A stretch of DNA of 64,000 nucleotides from an uncultured Clostridia bacterium (GCA_947053595.1 CAMRSX010000002.1:83098-147097); one strand, 5' to 3'. Shown: positions 52,870 through 62,626, counted from the first letter of the stretch. Notes: generated by a model from the sequence alone, not told the origin. A program made the numbers and translations.

Positions 52870-53682
52870 TTAGTCCAGTGTCAGTTTGCCAATGCGGCCT
52901 TTGCGGAAATCATCAATCAGACTTTTGCCCGCGCGCTCCAAATCCAACTCGCCGCCGGACAAGACAAACTTACGAAGCTGAGCAATTTCTGTCAGATTTT
53001 GTGCGGCTTTATAGCGGTTTGCTGTTTCGGCTGGATATATTTTTTTGAGAGTTTGCAAAAACTCTTCTCCAAGTTCCACAAAATCCAAAATCTCATCCCT
53101 CACGCTGCCAACATATGCCAGCTTTTTTGCAACATCTTGATTTTCAATGTTTGGATAAAGGGTGCCCGGCGTGTCATAAATTTCAATGCCCTCGCCAACA
53201 AAAAGCCACTGCCCGCGCTTTGTTACGCCAGCCTTGTCGCCCGTCACCGTTTTTGCCTTTTTGCACAAATTGTTCACCAAAGTGCTTTTGCCACAATTTG
53301 GAATGCCCACCACCATTGTGCGGATGCTTGCCTTAACGCCCTTCTTGGCATATTTTTCAATCTTTTCCTTTGCAAGGGCTTTGATTTTGTTTAAAATAAC
53401 TTCACTTTTGCCAAGCAGAGTGCTGTTAAACAAAACATAATCACTTCTTTCACTTCTAAACTGTGGCAAAAACGCTTTCACCTTCTTCTCGTCTGCCATG
53501 TCGATTTTATTGACAACATAAAGCACTGGCTTGTTTTGCGTAAGCCTATCAAGGCTTGGATTTACAGAAGAAAGCGGAATGCGTGCGTCAAGAACATAAG
53601 TGACAACATCCACCTTTTTCAGGTTTTCACTTATGTCGCGAAGTGCCTTATTCATATGCCCCGGAAACCAGTTGATTTTCAT
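52870..53682 (-). CDS. rbgA: Ribosome biogenesis GTPase RbgA (YlqF)
   Basis: 270 residues. RbgA is a circularly permuted GTPase for late 50S assembly: G4 (VVNKIDMA) comes before G1 (GIPNCGKSTLVNNL) and G3 (DTPGTLYP). The start MKINWFPGHMNKALRDI is conserved and includes the catalytic His. A C-terminal RNA-binding part follows. It begins a run toward yraN and rplS. Confidence 0.96.
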   Translation of the reverse strand: MKINWFPGHMNKALRDISENLKKVDVVTYVLDARIPLSSVNPSLDRLTQNKPVLYVVNKIDMADEKKVKAFLPQFRSERSDYVLFNSTLLGKSEVILNKIKALAKEKIEKYAKKGVKASIRTMVVGIPNCGKSTLVNNLCKKAKTVTGDKAGVTKRGQWLFVGEGIEIYDTPGTLYPNIENQDVAKKLAYVGSVRDEILDFVELGEEFLQTLKKIYPAETANRYKAAQNLTEIAQLRKFVLSGGELDLERAGKSLIDDFRKGRIGKLTLD

Positions 53683-53854
53683 GTTTCGCTCCTTAAAAGA
53701 GGCACCAAAAGTTAGCGCACTTTATGGCGCAATGCAACCAAAGCTCACAAACTTTCAATTCCTCAAATTTCTCTTCAACTCTGCTCGCAAAACGGAAAAA
53801 CTTTTTTGCTTTCTGCATTTTAAATTTAAAAAAATTTTTATATTTTTCCATAGG

Positions 53855-53900
53855 TTGTGTATTATGCACTGCATATCACACAATTTATTGCGTATTATGC
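53855..53900. repeat. Family-1 palindrome behind trmD
   Basis: TTGTGTATTATGCA and TGCATATCACACAA are inverted with two mismatches; a further GCGTATTATGCA half follows. It lies 38 bases past the trmD stop. Confidence 0.7.
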
Positions 53901-53937
53901 AACTTTTAAGACAACTTAAGTGTCATCATTGCACCTT

Positions 53938-54600
53938 TCATTGCAACAAGTCACTTCGGCTTGCTTTTGTGCGTTGCAGCGACTGCTGCTGCCTCCATTT
54001 GTCCACTTCTGCGTGATTGCCCGACACCAAAACTTCTGGCACACAAATCCCCTCAAACACCTGAGGTCGCGTGTATTGTGGATATTCCAACAGCCCATTT
54101 GAAAAGCTTTCATTTTCCAAGCTTTCCTTGGCAATCACTCCGTCCACAAATCTTGCAAGAGCATCCACAATCACCATTGTTGGCAATTCGCCGCCCGTCA
54201 AGACATAATCTCCAATGGAAATCTGCTGAATTGGAAACAGCTGAAAAATCCTTTCGTCCACACCTTCATAGTGTCCACACACAAAAATGAGATGTGTGTG
54301 TTTTGAAAGCTGTTCTGCCTTTTTTGCAGTCAACACTTGCCCCACAGGCGAAGGAAAGATGATTTGACAACTTTCATCATAAACAGATTTTATGGCGTCA
54401 AAAAGAGGCTGGACAGTCATCAACATGCCTGCCCCTCCGCCAAAAGGATAGTCGTCACACTTTTTGTGCTTATCCTTGGAAAAATCCCTTATGTTCACAA
54501 TGTTAAACTCCAACTTTCCAGCTTCCTCTGCACGCCCCAAAATGCTGGTTTTAAGTGGTGCAAACGCCTCTGGAAAAAGAGTTAAAATGTCAATCTTCAT
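53938..54600 (-). CDS. trmD: tRNA (guanine-N1)-methyltransferase
   Basis: 220 residues. TrmD methylates G37 of tRNAs using S-adenosylmethionine through a trefoil knot. MKIDILTLFPEAF, DDYPFGGGAGMLM, FVCGHYEGVDERI and SIGDYVLTGGELP are diagnostic. The ATG at 54598-54600 overlaps the rimM end by 11 bases; the track start is an extension. The C-terminus is slightly shorter than usual, ending QQQSLQRTKASRSDLLQ. Confidence 0.97.
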   Translation of the reverse strand: MKIDILTLFPEAFAPLKTSILGRAEEAGKLEFNIVNIRDFSKDKHKKCDDYPFGGGAGMLMTVQPLFDAIKSVYDESCQIIFPSPVGQVLTAKKAEQLSKHTHLIFVCGHYEGVDERIFQLFPIQQISIGDYVLTGGELPTMVIVDALARFVDGVIAKESLENESFSNGLLEYPQYTRPQVFEGICVPEVLVSGNHAEVDKWRQQQSLQRTKASRSDLLQ

Positions 54601-55090
54601 GCTCAATTTTCGCTCCGTCATATTCTGCCCTAATCACAAACAAATTGTTATTTTCACAGCCAAAAATAGCTTTTCTGAAAGGCACTTCATAAAGCCTGTC
54701 TTCCTCTTTGATGAGAAGAATGTCATCAAATCCATAATCTGTCACACCCATAATCTGTCCCACAAGATTGCCCGCCTCGTCACAAATCACTGTTCCAATC
54801 AAGTCTTCAATCAAAAAGTCATTGGTGGAGAGAGTTTTAAACTCTTCTTTTGTGATATAAACAAGTTTATTGCGATATTTTTCCGCCACATTGCGGTCGG
54901 TTATTTCTTCAAACTGCACAAAGCCATAGCCCATACGAAAACTTGCCGATTTAATTTTTGCCTCTCTTTTCTCGATGAAAAGTTGATGCTTACCATTAAA
55001 AATCGCAGGAATATCAATGGAAGGAAGAATTTTCACCTCCCCCTTGATACCCTGCGGTTTAATGATTTTGCCAACACACACAAAATCCAT
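54590..55090 (-). CDS. rimM: Ribosome maturation factor RimM
   Basis: 166 residues. RimM assists 30S head maturation by binding S19. VGKIIKPQGIKGEVKILP opens the N-terminal domain; the PRC-barrel part has DFLIEDLIGTVICDE, GFDDILLI and VPFRKAIF. It is three bases behind khpA and overlaps trmD. Confidence 0.95.
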   Translation of the reverse strand: MDFVCVGKIIKPQGIKGEVKILPSIDIPAIFNGKHQLFIEKREAKIKSASFRMGYGFVQFEEITDRNVAEKYRNKLVYITKEEFKTLSTNDFLIEDLIGTVICDEAGNLVGQIMGVTDYGFDDILLIKEEDRLYEVPFRKAIFGCENNNLFVIRAEYDGAKIEHED

Positions 55091-55093
55091 AAA

Positions 55094-55324
55094 TCAGTCC
55101 TCAAACTTCACAAAAACCTTCTTGTGAAGCTTTGCAGAAACAGACTTCATGATGTTTCTGATGCTTGTTGCAGTTTTGCCATTTTTGCCAATCACCTTGC
55201 CAAGGTCGCCATCTGCCACCTTAACGCGATAGGTGATTTGCCCATCATCTTCTTCCTTCTCAATTGCAACGGCCTTTTCATCTTCAACCAAAGCTTTGAC
55301 AAGAAATTCCAATAATTTGTCCAT
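55094..55324 (-). CDS. khpA: KH-domain RNA-binding protein KhpA (YlqC)
   Basis: 76 residues, a single KH domain with the GKVIGKNGKTATSIRNI loop. KhpA partners with KhpB in RNA binding and division control in Gram-positives. SD AAGGAG. It lies between rpsP and rimM as in most Firmicutes. Confidence 0.94.
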   Translation of the reverse strand: MDKLLEFLVKALVEDEKAVAIEKEEDDGQITYRVKVADGDLGKVIGKNGKTATSIRNIMKSVSAKLHKKVFVKFED

Positions 55325-55374
55325 AATTTCTCCTTTGGGTGTTTAAACACCATTATAGCACCGCAAAATGCAGT

Positions 55375-55626
55375 TTATTTGTCCTCAAAAACGCCACTTT
55401 TTGTCAAGATAGACTTTGCTGTTTCTGTTGGAGTTGCGCCATTTTTAAGCCATTTTTTTGCTTTTTCGGCGTCAATCTTAATTTCAGCTGGGTTTGTGAG
55501 TGGGTTGTATGTTCCAAGCAAGTCGATGTATTTTCCATCTCTTGGGCTTTTGGAATCTGCCACAACAACGCGATAGAAAGGTGATTTCTTATCTCCCATT
55601 CTTGTAAGTCTGATTTTAACTGCCAT
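55375..55626 (-). CDS. rpsP: 30S ribosomal protein S16
   Basis: 83 residues, normal bS16. [31 protein letters not shown] is the family start (quoted parts: [20 protein letters not shown]), followed by [19 protein letters not shown]. Two hairpins lie between it and ffh. Confidence 0.97.
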   Translation of the reverse strand: MAVKIRLTRMGDKKSPFYRVVVADSKSPRDGKYIDLLGTYNPLTNPAEIKIDAEKAKKWLKNGATPTETAKSILTKSGVFEDK

Positions 55627-55707
55627 TTTCTCTTTCTCCTTTTAAGACACATAAAGATGCGCCCATTTGTGATTTTTTGAAAGACCATTTGTGATTATCT
55701 TTCGTTA

Positions 55708-55784
55708 TGGCAAGTGAACGGCTGTTTGCAGCAAACATCCGCTTGCCAAATATATAATTCAAAGTGTTCACTTTGAGTTATAAC
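55708..55784. other. Two adjacent hairpins between ffh and rpsP
   Basis: TGGCAAG...CTTGCCA (55708-55748) encloses GTTTGC/GCAAAC; next to it ATAATTCAAAGTG/CACTTTGAGTTAT (55754-55784) forms a second stem with a two-base loop. Just before them CATTTGTGATT occurs twice. They may attenuate or process the operon mRNA between ffh and rpsP. Confidence 0.6.
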
Positions 55785-55789
55785 AATTT

Positions 55790-57103
55790 TTAAAACATTC
55801 CCCTAAAGCCGCGCTTACCTTTAAGCTGTTTCATCATCTCTTTGGACTGCTCAAACTGCTTGAGAAGGGTGTTCACCTGCTGAATGGACGTTCCGCTGCC
55901 CTCGGCAATGCGCTTTCTGCGGCTTGCTTTAATGATGTCCGGATTTAATCGCTCTTGCCTTGTCATACTTTGGATGATGGCTTTGTTGACATGCAGTTGT
56001 TTTTCATCGATGTTGATGCCCTTCATCTTGGATGAAAGCCCCGGAATCATGCCCAATATGTCTTGCAAGTTTCCCATTTTGCTTAAGGATTCCATCTGCG
56101 TGAGATAGTCCTCAAACGTGAAGGAATTTTCACGAAGCTTCTCTTGCATCTTTTTGGCTTCTTCTTCAGTGACTGCCTCTTGCGCCTTTTCAATCAGCGA
56201 AAGCACATCGCCCATACCCAAAATTCTGCTGGCAATGCGGTCTGGATAAAACGGCTCCAAATCGCCAATCTTTTCGCCCACGCCAGAAAACTTGATTGGC
56301 TTTCCTGTGATGGCTTTGATGGAAAGCGCCGCACCGCCGCGGGTGTCGCCATCAAGTTTTGTAAGCACAACGCCAGAGATGTCCAAATCGTTGTTGAAGC
56401 TTTCGGCAATTGTCACAGCGTCTTGTCCTGTCATGGCGTCCACAACCAGCAAAATCTCGCTTGGCTTAACCTCTTTTTTGATTTCTTTCAACTCTTGCAT
56501 CAGCTCGGCATTGATGTGAAGCCGCCCAGCTGTGTCGATGATAACCACATCAAAACCTTGCTTTCTTGCGTGCTCCAAGGCTTGCTTGGCGGTTTTGACA
56601 GGGTTTTGTGTGCCGCGCTCAAACACTTCAGCGTTTGCCGTTTTGCCCACAACTTGAAGCTGATTGATTGCCGCGGGCCTGTATATGTCACACGCCACAA
56701 GCAGAGGTTTTTTGCCACTTTTTTTAAGGTGATATGCCAGCTTGCCGCACATTGTGGTTTTGCCCGCACCCTGAAGCCCGCACATCATTATAATTGTTGG
56801 CGGATTGGATGCAACGCACAACTTTTGATTGTCAGAAGAAATCAGCTTTGTCAGCTCATCCTTCACAATCTTAATCACCATCTGCCCCGGGGTGAGGCTT
56901 TTCATGACATCTTCGCCGCTGGCTTTTTCTGTGACATCGGCAACAAACTTTTTGGCAACCATATAGTTGACATCGGCCTCAAGAAGCGCAATGCGCACCT
57001 CGCGCATAGCCTCCTTAATTTCAAGCTCTGTCAACTTTCCGCGCTTTGTCAGTTTGGAAAATATGTGATTAAATTTTTCTGATAATGATGAAAACAATGC
57101 CAT
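55790..57103 (-). CDS. ffh: Signal recognition particle protein Ffh
   Basis: 437 residues. Ffh binds signal sequences and SRP RNA and targets ribosomes to the membrane. The N domain, G domain (GLQGAGKTTMCGKLA, DTAGRLHINAELM, TKLDGDTRGGAALS) and Met-rich M domain with RRKRIAEGSGTSIQQVN (RNA binding) are in order. Its start shares a base with the ylxM stop. The SRP RNA is about 29 kb away. Confidence 0.98.
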   Translation of the reverse strand: MALFSSLSEKFNHIFSKLTKRGKLTELEIKEAMREVRIALLEADVNYMVAKKFVADVTEKASGEDVMKSLTPGQMVIKIVKDELTKLISSDNQKLCVASNPPTIIMMCGLQGAGKTTMCGKLAYHLKKSGKKPLLVACDIYRPAAINQLQVVGKTANAEVFERGTQNPVKTAKQALEHARKQGFDVVIIDTAGRLHINAELMQELKEIKKEVKPSEILLVVDAMTGQDAVTIAESFNNDLDISGVVLTKLDGDTRGGAALSIKAITGKPIKFSGVGEKIGDLEPFYPDRIASRILGMGDVLSLIEKAQEAVTEEEAKKMQEKLRENSFTFEDYLTQMESLSKMGNLQDILGMIPGLSSKMKGINIDEKQLHVNKAIIQSMTRQERLNPDIIKASRRKRIAEGSGTSIQQVNTLLKQFEQSKEMMKQLKGKRGFRGMF

Positions 57104-57435
57104 TATAAATCCTTTAAAATTTGTTCGACTTTTTCTTTAATTTCTCTATTGTCTTTTGCAAGTTTTGCAAGCTCTTGAAACTCAACAACCATTTTTTGCT
57201 TTTGCGCAACAACCCCCAAAACTTCTTCAAAATTTTTCAGTTTGTCACAACCCTTGCCCACTGCATCCAAAACGGCTTGACGCGAAATATTGCGCTCTTT
57301 TGCAATTTCAGCAAGCGTCATATTGAAGGTGAAATAACTTTCCAAAATGCTTTGCCTGTCCGCACTTAAAAGCTTGCCATAAGCCTCAAAAAGTTGCCCA
57401 TATTGCACAAAACTTTCCAGCTGCATCTTTGACAT
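57103..57435 (-). CDS. ylxM: YlxM-type SRP-associated helix-turn-helix protein
   Basis: 110 residues. YLSADRQSILESYFTFNMTLAEIAKERNISRQAVLDA-like helix-turn-helix (MTLAEIAKERNISRQAV) and coiled C-terminus match YlxM/p13. In streptococci it modulates SRP. The ATG at 57433-57435 is five bases behind AGAGG; an upstream GTG is too close. It heads the operon from promoter 57478-57507. Confidence 0.92.
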   Translation of the reverse strand: MSKMQLESFVQYGQLFEAYGKLLSADRQSILESYFTFNMTLAEIAKERNISRQAVLDAVGKGCDKLKNFEEVLGVVAQKQKMVVEFQELAKLAKDNREIKEKVEQILKDL

Positions 57436-57477
57436 ATTCACCTCTAATAATGTAAAGCAAAATCACTTTACATTGCA

Positions 57478-57507
57478 ATTATAGCACATCGAAACCCAAA
57501 ATTGCAA
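57478..57507 (-). promoter_or_regulatory. Promoter of the ylxM-ffh-rpsP-khpA-rimM-trmD operon
   Basis: Minus strand: TTGCAA (57502-57507), 18-base spacer, TATAAT (57478-57483). Confidence 0.75.
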
Positions 57508-57596
57508 GCACTTTTCAAAAAATTTCAACTTTTTTAAGCATATTCCCAGTTTAGTTTAATCCAGCTTAGTCCAACTTAACAAGTCCGCAACACAAC

Positions 57597-57629
57597 AAAA
57601 ACATCCATGAAAGTTTCATGGATGTTTTT
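57597..57629 (-). terminator. Intrinsic terminator after hemW
   Basis: AAAACATCCATGAA and TTCATGGATGTTTT form a perfect long stem with T-run on both strands, touching the hemW stop. Confidence 0.9.
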
Positions 57630-58870
57630 TAATTGGGTAACAAATTGGAAATTATGGTGTTGGAAAGGTGCCAAAACAGCGGATTGAGAGTGACAATGTT
57701 CCCATTTTGCCTTAAGATGCCTTGGCTGATATATTCTTCAAAATATGGATTTTTTGTCAGGTCATAACCCTGCAACTCGCTGATGTCCACACCCAAGCTG
57801 CAGCGCAAGCCCAGCATGATTTTCTCTTCATTTTCCTCACTTTGTGAAAGCGTTTCAAACTTTTCAAAAATCCAATTATTTTTTTCTGATTGAGCTTCAG
57901 GCTTTTTGATGCCATGCCAGCGTTTGTCATCCTGAGCGAAGTCTAAGGAACTTTCTGGCACTTGCTCACCATCACAAGAAGAAAACTCGCACTTTTGCAC
58001 AATATTTTCATAGTCTGGCAAAGTTCCCGCGTTTTCGCTGCGCCTTCCATCCAAAAATGAGTGTGCGCCAATGCCAAAGCCAAGATATTCTCCGCGCTTC
58101 CAATAATTTAGGTTGTGCTTGCTTTCAAAGCCTTCAGCAGCAAAGTTGCTTATTTCATATCGCTGCATCCCCTCATCCTGCAAAAACAACGCAAGCTTGT
58201 GAAAAGCTGCCACCATTTCGTCGTCCGAAAGTGGTGCATATTTTTTCTTGGCAATCATGGAAAAAAGCGGCGTGTTTTGATAGACTTCCAAAAGATAGCA
58301 AGAGATGTGCCTAACGCCCAACTCCAGCAATTCTTTTGCATGCTTGCACAAAACTTTTCCGCTTTCGCCTTCCAGCCCCACAATCAAATCGCAAGACACA
58401 TTGTTGAAAAATTTCTTTGCAAGCGCCACCTTTTCAAGTGCCATTCTGCGGCTGTGCAGCCGCCCAATTTTGTGCAGAGAACTGTCTTTCAGCGACTGCA
58501 CCCCAATGCTGAGCCGATTGATTTTCAACCCTCTCCACTTTTCAAGCCGCTGCTGCGTGATGGAATTTGGATTTGCCTCAATGGTGAACTCCGCAAACTT
58601 CTGCACATTAAAATTTGCATAAATTGCTTTGACAATCTTTTCAATCTGACCTTCACTCAAAACACTTGGAGTGCCACCGCCAATGTAAATTGTGGAAATT
58701 GGCCTGTCAGTTTTTCTTGCTGCCATCTCTTTGCAAAGCAAGTCAACATATCTCTCTCGTTCTTCCTCGCCCGCACAAAAAGAATTGAAGACGCAATATG
58801 CACACTTCCTTTCGCAAAATGGAATGTGGATGTAAATTGAGAGGTCTTGCCTCTTTGCAGTTGTTTCCAT
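57629..58870 (-). CDS. hemW: Radical SAM heme chaperone HemW with repeat-derived insertion
   Basis: 413 residues. HemW uses a [4Fe-4S] cluster (C-x3-C-x2-C in PFCERKCAYC) and handles heme; YIGGGTPSVLSE and RLSIGVQSLKD are typical. It follows lepA as in most bacteria. Between YENIVQKC and FEKFETLSQ there are about 40 extra residues, including SSLDFAQDDKRWHG, which is the translation of a family-3 repeat (TCATCCTGAGCGAAGTC on the plus strand at about 57928-57945). The reading frame stays open, so the repeat is carried in the protein. SD GAGG. Confidence 0.94.
   Translation of the reverse strand: METTAKRQDLSIYIHIPFCERKCAYCVFNSFCAGEEERERYVDLLCKEMAARKTDRPISTIYIGGGTPSVLSEGQIEKIVKAIYANFNVQKFAEFTIEANPNSITQQRLEKWRGLKINRLSIGVQSLKDSSLHKIGRLHSRRMALEKVALAKKFFNNVSCDLIVGLEGESGKVLCKHAKELLELGVRHISCYLLEVYQNTPLFSMIAKKKYAPLSDDEMVAAFHKLALFLQDEGMQRYEISNFAAEGFESKHNLNYWKRGEYLGFGIGAHSFLDGRRSENAGTLPDYENIVQKCEFSSCDGEQVPESSLDFAQDDKRWHGIKKPEAQSEKNNWIFEKFETLSQSEENEEKIMLGLRCSLGVDISELQGYDLTKNPYFEEYISQGILRQNGNIVTLNPLFWHLSNTIISNLLPN
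57915..57960 (+). repeat. Family-3 repeat inside hemW
   Basis: GTCATCCTGAGCGAAGTCTA with GAACT and flanking TGCCAGCG...CTGGCA arms. The same GTCATTCTGAGCGAAGTCGA sequence with GGAACTCGCTGGCA follows at about 24797 in noncoding DNA. Confidence 0.75.
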
Positions 58871-58963
58871 AATAACACCTCAGCTTGCCAAAAAGCAACA
58901 ACTCAAAAGCCCCTAAAAAACTGCCCGCTTTCAAGCAAAAGCAGAAAAGCCGCAAAGCGCTGC

Positions 58964-60772
58964 TTATTTGTCGTCAGAATCCAGTTTGAGAATGCTCATG
59001 AATGCCTCCGATGGAATTTCCACCGAGCCAATCTTTCTCATTTTCTTTTTGCCTTCTTTTTGTTTTTCAAGCAGTTTGCGCTTTCTTGTGATGTCGCCAC
59101 CATAGCACTTTGCAAGCACATCTTTGCGCATAGCAGAAATGGTTTCGCGCGCAATGATTTTGTTGCCGATGCACGCCTGAATTGGCACCTCAAACAACTG
59201 GCGAGGAATGATTTTTTTTAAGCGCTCGGCCAGTTCTCTTCCGCGAGAATATGCCTTATCTTTGTGCACAATCAGTGAAAGCGCGTCGCACTTGTCGCCA
59301 TTAAGCAGCAAATCCACCTTCACAAGGTCGGACTCTTGTGTGCCTGCAAACTCATAGTCAAAGCTGGCATAGCCCTTTGTGCGAGATTTTAGGCTGTCAA
59401 AAAAGTCGTATATGATTTCTCCCAGCGGCAGAACATATTTCAGTTCCACACGCCTCTTGTCAAGATATATCATGTCCTTATAAATTCCGCGCTTGTCTTG
59501 GCACAACTCCATGATTGCGCCAACAAACTCTGGCGGAGTGAACACGCTGGTTTGCACAATTGGCTCTTCAATTTTGGCAATTTCAACCGCCGGCGGCAAA
59601 TTGGAAGGATTGGAAATCTCCACCATCTCCCCGTTGGTTTTAAAGACGTTGTATGACACACTTGGCGCGGTGGTGATGATGTCCAAATTAAACTCGCGTT
59701 CCAGCCTTTCGGTGATGATTTCCAAGTGCAAAAGCCCCAAAAAGCCGCATCGGAAGCCAAAGCCCAGTGCCGAAGAGACTTCAGGCGCAAACTGCAAACT
59801 TGCATCGTTAAGCTTCAACTTTTCAAGGCTGTCTTTAAGGTCGTTATATTTTGCGCCGTCCACGGTGAAGATGCCGCAGAACACCACCGGCTGCACCTCT
59901 TTATATCCCGCAAGTGGCTGTGGCGTTGGATTATCTTTCGTTGTGACAGTGTCCCCAACCTTAACATCCGAGATGGTTTTGATGGAAGCCGCAATATATC
60001 CCACATCTCCAGCAGAAAGCATGGAAACCTCTTTTGTGTTTGGCACAAAAATGCCAACCTCGGTGACATCAAAAACTTTGCCCGTTTGCATCATCAAAAC
60101 TTTGTCACCCGCCTTCACCGTGCCGTCAAAAATTCTCACAAGGCAAATTGCGCCCTTAAAGTTGTCATAATGGCTGTCAAAAATCAACGCCTTAAGCGGC
60201 TTGCTTTCATCCCCAGTTGGCGCCGGAATTTGTGTGATGATAGCTTTCAAAACTTGGTCAATGTTTATGCCTTCTTTGGCAGAAACACAAGGGCAGTTTT
60301 CGGCTGGCAGGCCAATCACTTCCTCAATTTCCGCCTTCACTTCTTCCACTCGCGCAGAAGGAAGGTCAATTTTGTTGATGATAGGCACAGTTTCCAAATT
60401 GTTGTCCAGCGCGAGATATGTGTTTGCCAACGTTTGCGCTTCCACCCCTTGCGAAGCATCCACCAACAGCAGCGCCCCTTCACAAGCAGCAAGCGAACGC
60501 GAAACCTCATAAGTGAAATCCACATGACCGGGTGTGTCAATGAGGTTAAGCACATATTCCTTCCCTTCAAATTCATACACCAATCTGGACGGAGCCAGCT
60601 TGATGGTGATTCCCTTCTCTCGCTCCAGCTCCATGCTGTCCAAAATCTGAGATTGCATATCTCGCTTTGAAACAGTGCCGGTCATTTCAATAAGCCTGTC
60701 CGCCAAGGTGCTTTTGCCGTGGTCGATGTGCGCAATAATGCAAAAATTTCTGATGCAACTTAAATCTTTCAA
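58964..60772 (-). CDS. lepA: Elongation factor 4 (LepA)
   Basis: 602 residues, full length. EF4 is a translational GTPase that back-translocates or aids initiation. [19 protein letters not shown] (G1), [17 protein letters not shown] (G3), NKIDLPSA (G4), then domains with [12 protein letters not shown]-type and the C-terminal [19 protein letters not shown]-like tail are present. hemW follows 93 bases downstream on the same strand. Confidence 0.98.
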   Translation of the reverse strand: MKDLSCIRNFCIIAHIDHGKSTLADRLIEMTGTVSKRDMQSQILDSMELEREKGITIKLAPSRLVYEFEGKEYVLNLIDTPGHVDFTYEVSRSLAACEGALLLVDASQGVEAQTLANTYLALDNNLETVPIINKIDLPSARVEEVKAEIEEVIGLPAENCPCVSAKEGINIDQVLKAIITQIPAPTGDESKPLKALIFDSHYDNFKGAICLVRIFDGTVKAGDKVLMMQTGKVFDVTEVGIFVPNTKEVSMLSAGDVGYIAASIKTISDVKVGDTVTTKDNPTPQPLAGYKEVQPVVFCGIFTVDGAKYNDLKDSLEKLKLNDASLQFAPEVSSALGFGFRCGFLGLLHLEIITERLEREFNLDIITTAPSVSYNVFKTNGEMVEISNPSNLPPAVEIAKIEEPIVQTSVFTPPEFVGAIMELCQDKRGIYKDMIYLDKRRVELKYVLPLGEIIYDFFDSLKSRTKGYASFDYEFAGTQESDLVKVDLLLNGDKCDALSLIVHKDKAYSRGRELAERLKKIIPRQLFEVPIQACIGNKIIARETISAMRKDVLAKCYGGDITRKRKLLEKQKEGKKKMRKIGSVEIPSEAFMSILKLDSDDK

Positions 60773-60886
60773 AAAACTTCTCCCAAAACTCTCACTTTTT
60801 TAAAACATTTTACAACAAAAACCGCTGCTTGTGCAAACAAAAAAACAAATCTGCAAAAATTTGACAAGTTTGTTTTGGAAATTTGT

Positions 60887-60914
60887 TTTGAAAAAAACAA
60901 AATTTTTGATATGA
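60887..60914 (+). promoter_or_regulatory. tdk promoter
   Basis: TTGAAA (60887-60892), 16-base spacer, TATGAT (60909-60914); GAGAGG lies before the tdk ATG. Confidence 0.6.
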
Positions 60915-60967
60915 TGATTTTGAAACATGCAATCAAGGCAGGGCAAAAGATAAAAGAGAGGTGAAAA

Positions 60968-61918
60968 ATGAATAGATTATATTTCAAATTTGGTGTAATG
61001 GGCTCTTCCAAAACCGCGTCGGCGCTTATGTGCAGGTTCAACTATATGCAAAAAGGCTCCAACGTTCTGCTGTTGAAGCCTGCAATCGACACCCGCGTGA
61101 AGGTGAACGAAGTCACCTCTCGCATTGGCTTGTCCGCACCTTGCTATGCGTTTTGCGAAGACAAAAACCTGATTGAAATTTTTGAATATGAAAATCAAAA
61201 GCAAAAAATTGACGTCATCATTGTGGACGAGGCTCAGTTTTGCACAGCACAGCAAGTTGACCAACTTCGCCAACTCACAGAAGAGGTGCCTGTGTTGTGC
61301 TATGGGCTTAAAACCAATTTCAAAACCCAGCTTTTTGAAGGCAGCAAGCGTCTTTTGGAACTTGCCGACAGCATTCAAGAAATTAAGGCTGTCTGCCAGT
61401 GCGGCAAAAAATCCATATTAAACGGCCGCTTTGTTGACGGGCTGCTTGTCACCGAGGGCGAAGAAGTTGTGATTGGCGGAGATGAAACTTACAAAGCGCT
61501 GTGCTATTCTTGCTTCAAAAAAGAAAAGCAAAAAGCAAAAATTCAAGACAAGCTGGTGAAATATTTGAAGATTTTCAAAGATATGGACGACGCCGGCACT
61601 TGGTCTGGTGACAGCACTGCAGACAACATTGTGCTGCAAGAGCCATATGTCATTTATGACGAAGATGTCAGCGCCTTCATTGAAGATTTCAAAGAGTTTC
61701 AAGTGCCTCACCCAGAGCAAACCGTGGTGGTGAATGACTGCGTGAAAGATTTGAAAAAAATTGCTGTTAAGGACAAATCTTTTGACTATGTCATGACGCT
61801 CATCTCCTATGTTTTGCAGATGGAAACCATCCGTCCGGGGCTGCTGAAAACGTTGATTGAAGACGGCACCATAACAAAGTGGCTGAAACAAATCAAAAAA
61901 GTCACCTCCAACATATAA
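60968..61918 (+). CDS. tdk: Thymidine kinase with extra C-terminal domain
   Basis: 316 residues, against about 190-200 for usual type II thymidine kinase. The N-terminal kinase has MGSSKTASALMCRFNYM (P-loop variant common in Firmicutes), VDEAQF, YGLKTNF and a Zn site (CQCGKK...CYSCF). From about residue 195 an extra approximately 120-residue helical domain follows (KYLKIFKDMDDAGTW, YDEDVSAFIEDF, DYVMTLISYVLQME), which resembles DUF6508. The fusion suggests a nucleotide or salvage-linked role for that domain. SD GAGAGG. Confidence 0.92.
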   Translation: MNRLYFKFGVMGSSKTASALMCRFNYMQKGSNVLLLKPAIDTRVKVNEVTSRIGLSAPCYAFCEDKNLIEIFEYENQKQKIDVIIVDEAQFCTAQQVDQLRQLTEEVPVLCYGLKTNFKTQLFEGSKRLLELADSIQEIKAVCQCGKKSILNGRFVDGLLVTEGEEVVIGGDETYKALCYSCFKKEKQKAKIQDKLVKYLKIFKDMDDAGTWSGDSTADNIVLQEPYVIYDEDVSAFIEDFKEFQVPHPEQTVVVNDCVKDLKKIAVKDKSFDYVMTLISYVLQMETIRPGLLKTLIEDGTITKWLKQIKKVTSNI

Positions 61919-61945
61919 GGTGGTTAAATTAAAAAGTATGACAAA

Positions 61946-61973
61946 AAAATAAGCAACTTTGGTTGCTTATTTT
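61946..61973. terminator. Shared terminator between tdk and efp
   Basis: AAAATAAGCAAC, loop TTTG, GTTGCTTATTTT: a perfect 12-bp stem with T/A-rich ends between the convergent genes. It overlaps the efp stop codon. Confidence 0.85.
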
Positions 61974-62527
61974 ACTTTTTCCATGTAAGAGCCATCTCTG
62001 GTGTCCACACGAATGATGTCGCCAATGTTGACAAAAAGTGGAACTTGAATTGTGTAGCCAGTGATGAGTGTTGCTGGCTTTTTTGAAGCCTTGGAGGTAT
62101 CACCCTGAATGCCTGGCTCGGTGTCTGTAACTTCCAACTCCACAAAAGTTGGTGGATAAACCGCAAAAGGCACACCCTTATAAATATACATTGTGGTTGG
62201 CATGTTTTCTGTGATGAAGTTGAGCGCATCTGCAACAATGTCATGATTGAGTGGCATTTGCTCGTATGTTTCGTTGTCCATGAAATAATAAAGCTCGCCA
62301 TCGTTGTAAAGATAAAGCATCTCTTTCTTTTCAATCACTGCATCTTGAAATTTGTCAGATGGGTTGAAAGTTGTTTCTTGCACTTTGCCTGTCATAACAT
62401 TTTTAATGGTTGCCCTAACAAATGGGCTGCCTTTGCCCGGTTTAACGTGCAAAAATTCCACCACGTTGTAAACCGCTCCATCCATTTCAAAAGTTGTTCC
62501 TTTTCTGAAATCTCCAGCTGTAAGCAT
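61967..62527 (-). CDS. efp: Elongation factor P
   Basis: 186 residues, three beta barrels. EF-P rescues ribosomes stalled at polyproline. The N-terminal KOW domain ends in [17 protein letters not shown], containing the conserved Lys of the tip loop; the C-terminal [20 protein letters not shown] is diagnostic. SD TAAGGAG. Confidence 0.97.
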   Translation of the reverse strand: MLTAGDFRKGTTFEMDGAVYNVVEFLHVKPGKGSPFVRATIKNVMTGKVQETTFNPSDKFQDAVIEKKEMLYLYNDGELYYFMDNETYEQMPLNHDIVADALNFITENMPTTMYIYKGVPFAVYPPTFVELEVTDTEPGIQGDTSKASKKPATLITGYTIQVPLFVNIGDIIRVDTRDGSYMEKVK

Positions 62528-62626
62528 ATAAAAATCTCCTTAAGTTTCTTATTTTATAAAAATATTTTAACATATTTTTTGCAACATTTCAAGCGATTTT
62601 GAAAATTTGTTTAAAAACAATGGTTT

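Noticed and set aside
61967-62334. 120-residue alternative frame within efp
   Set aside because: The efp frame is complete and conserved; the alternative lacks any recognisable feature.
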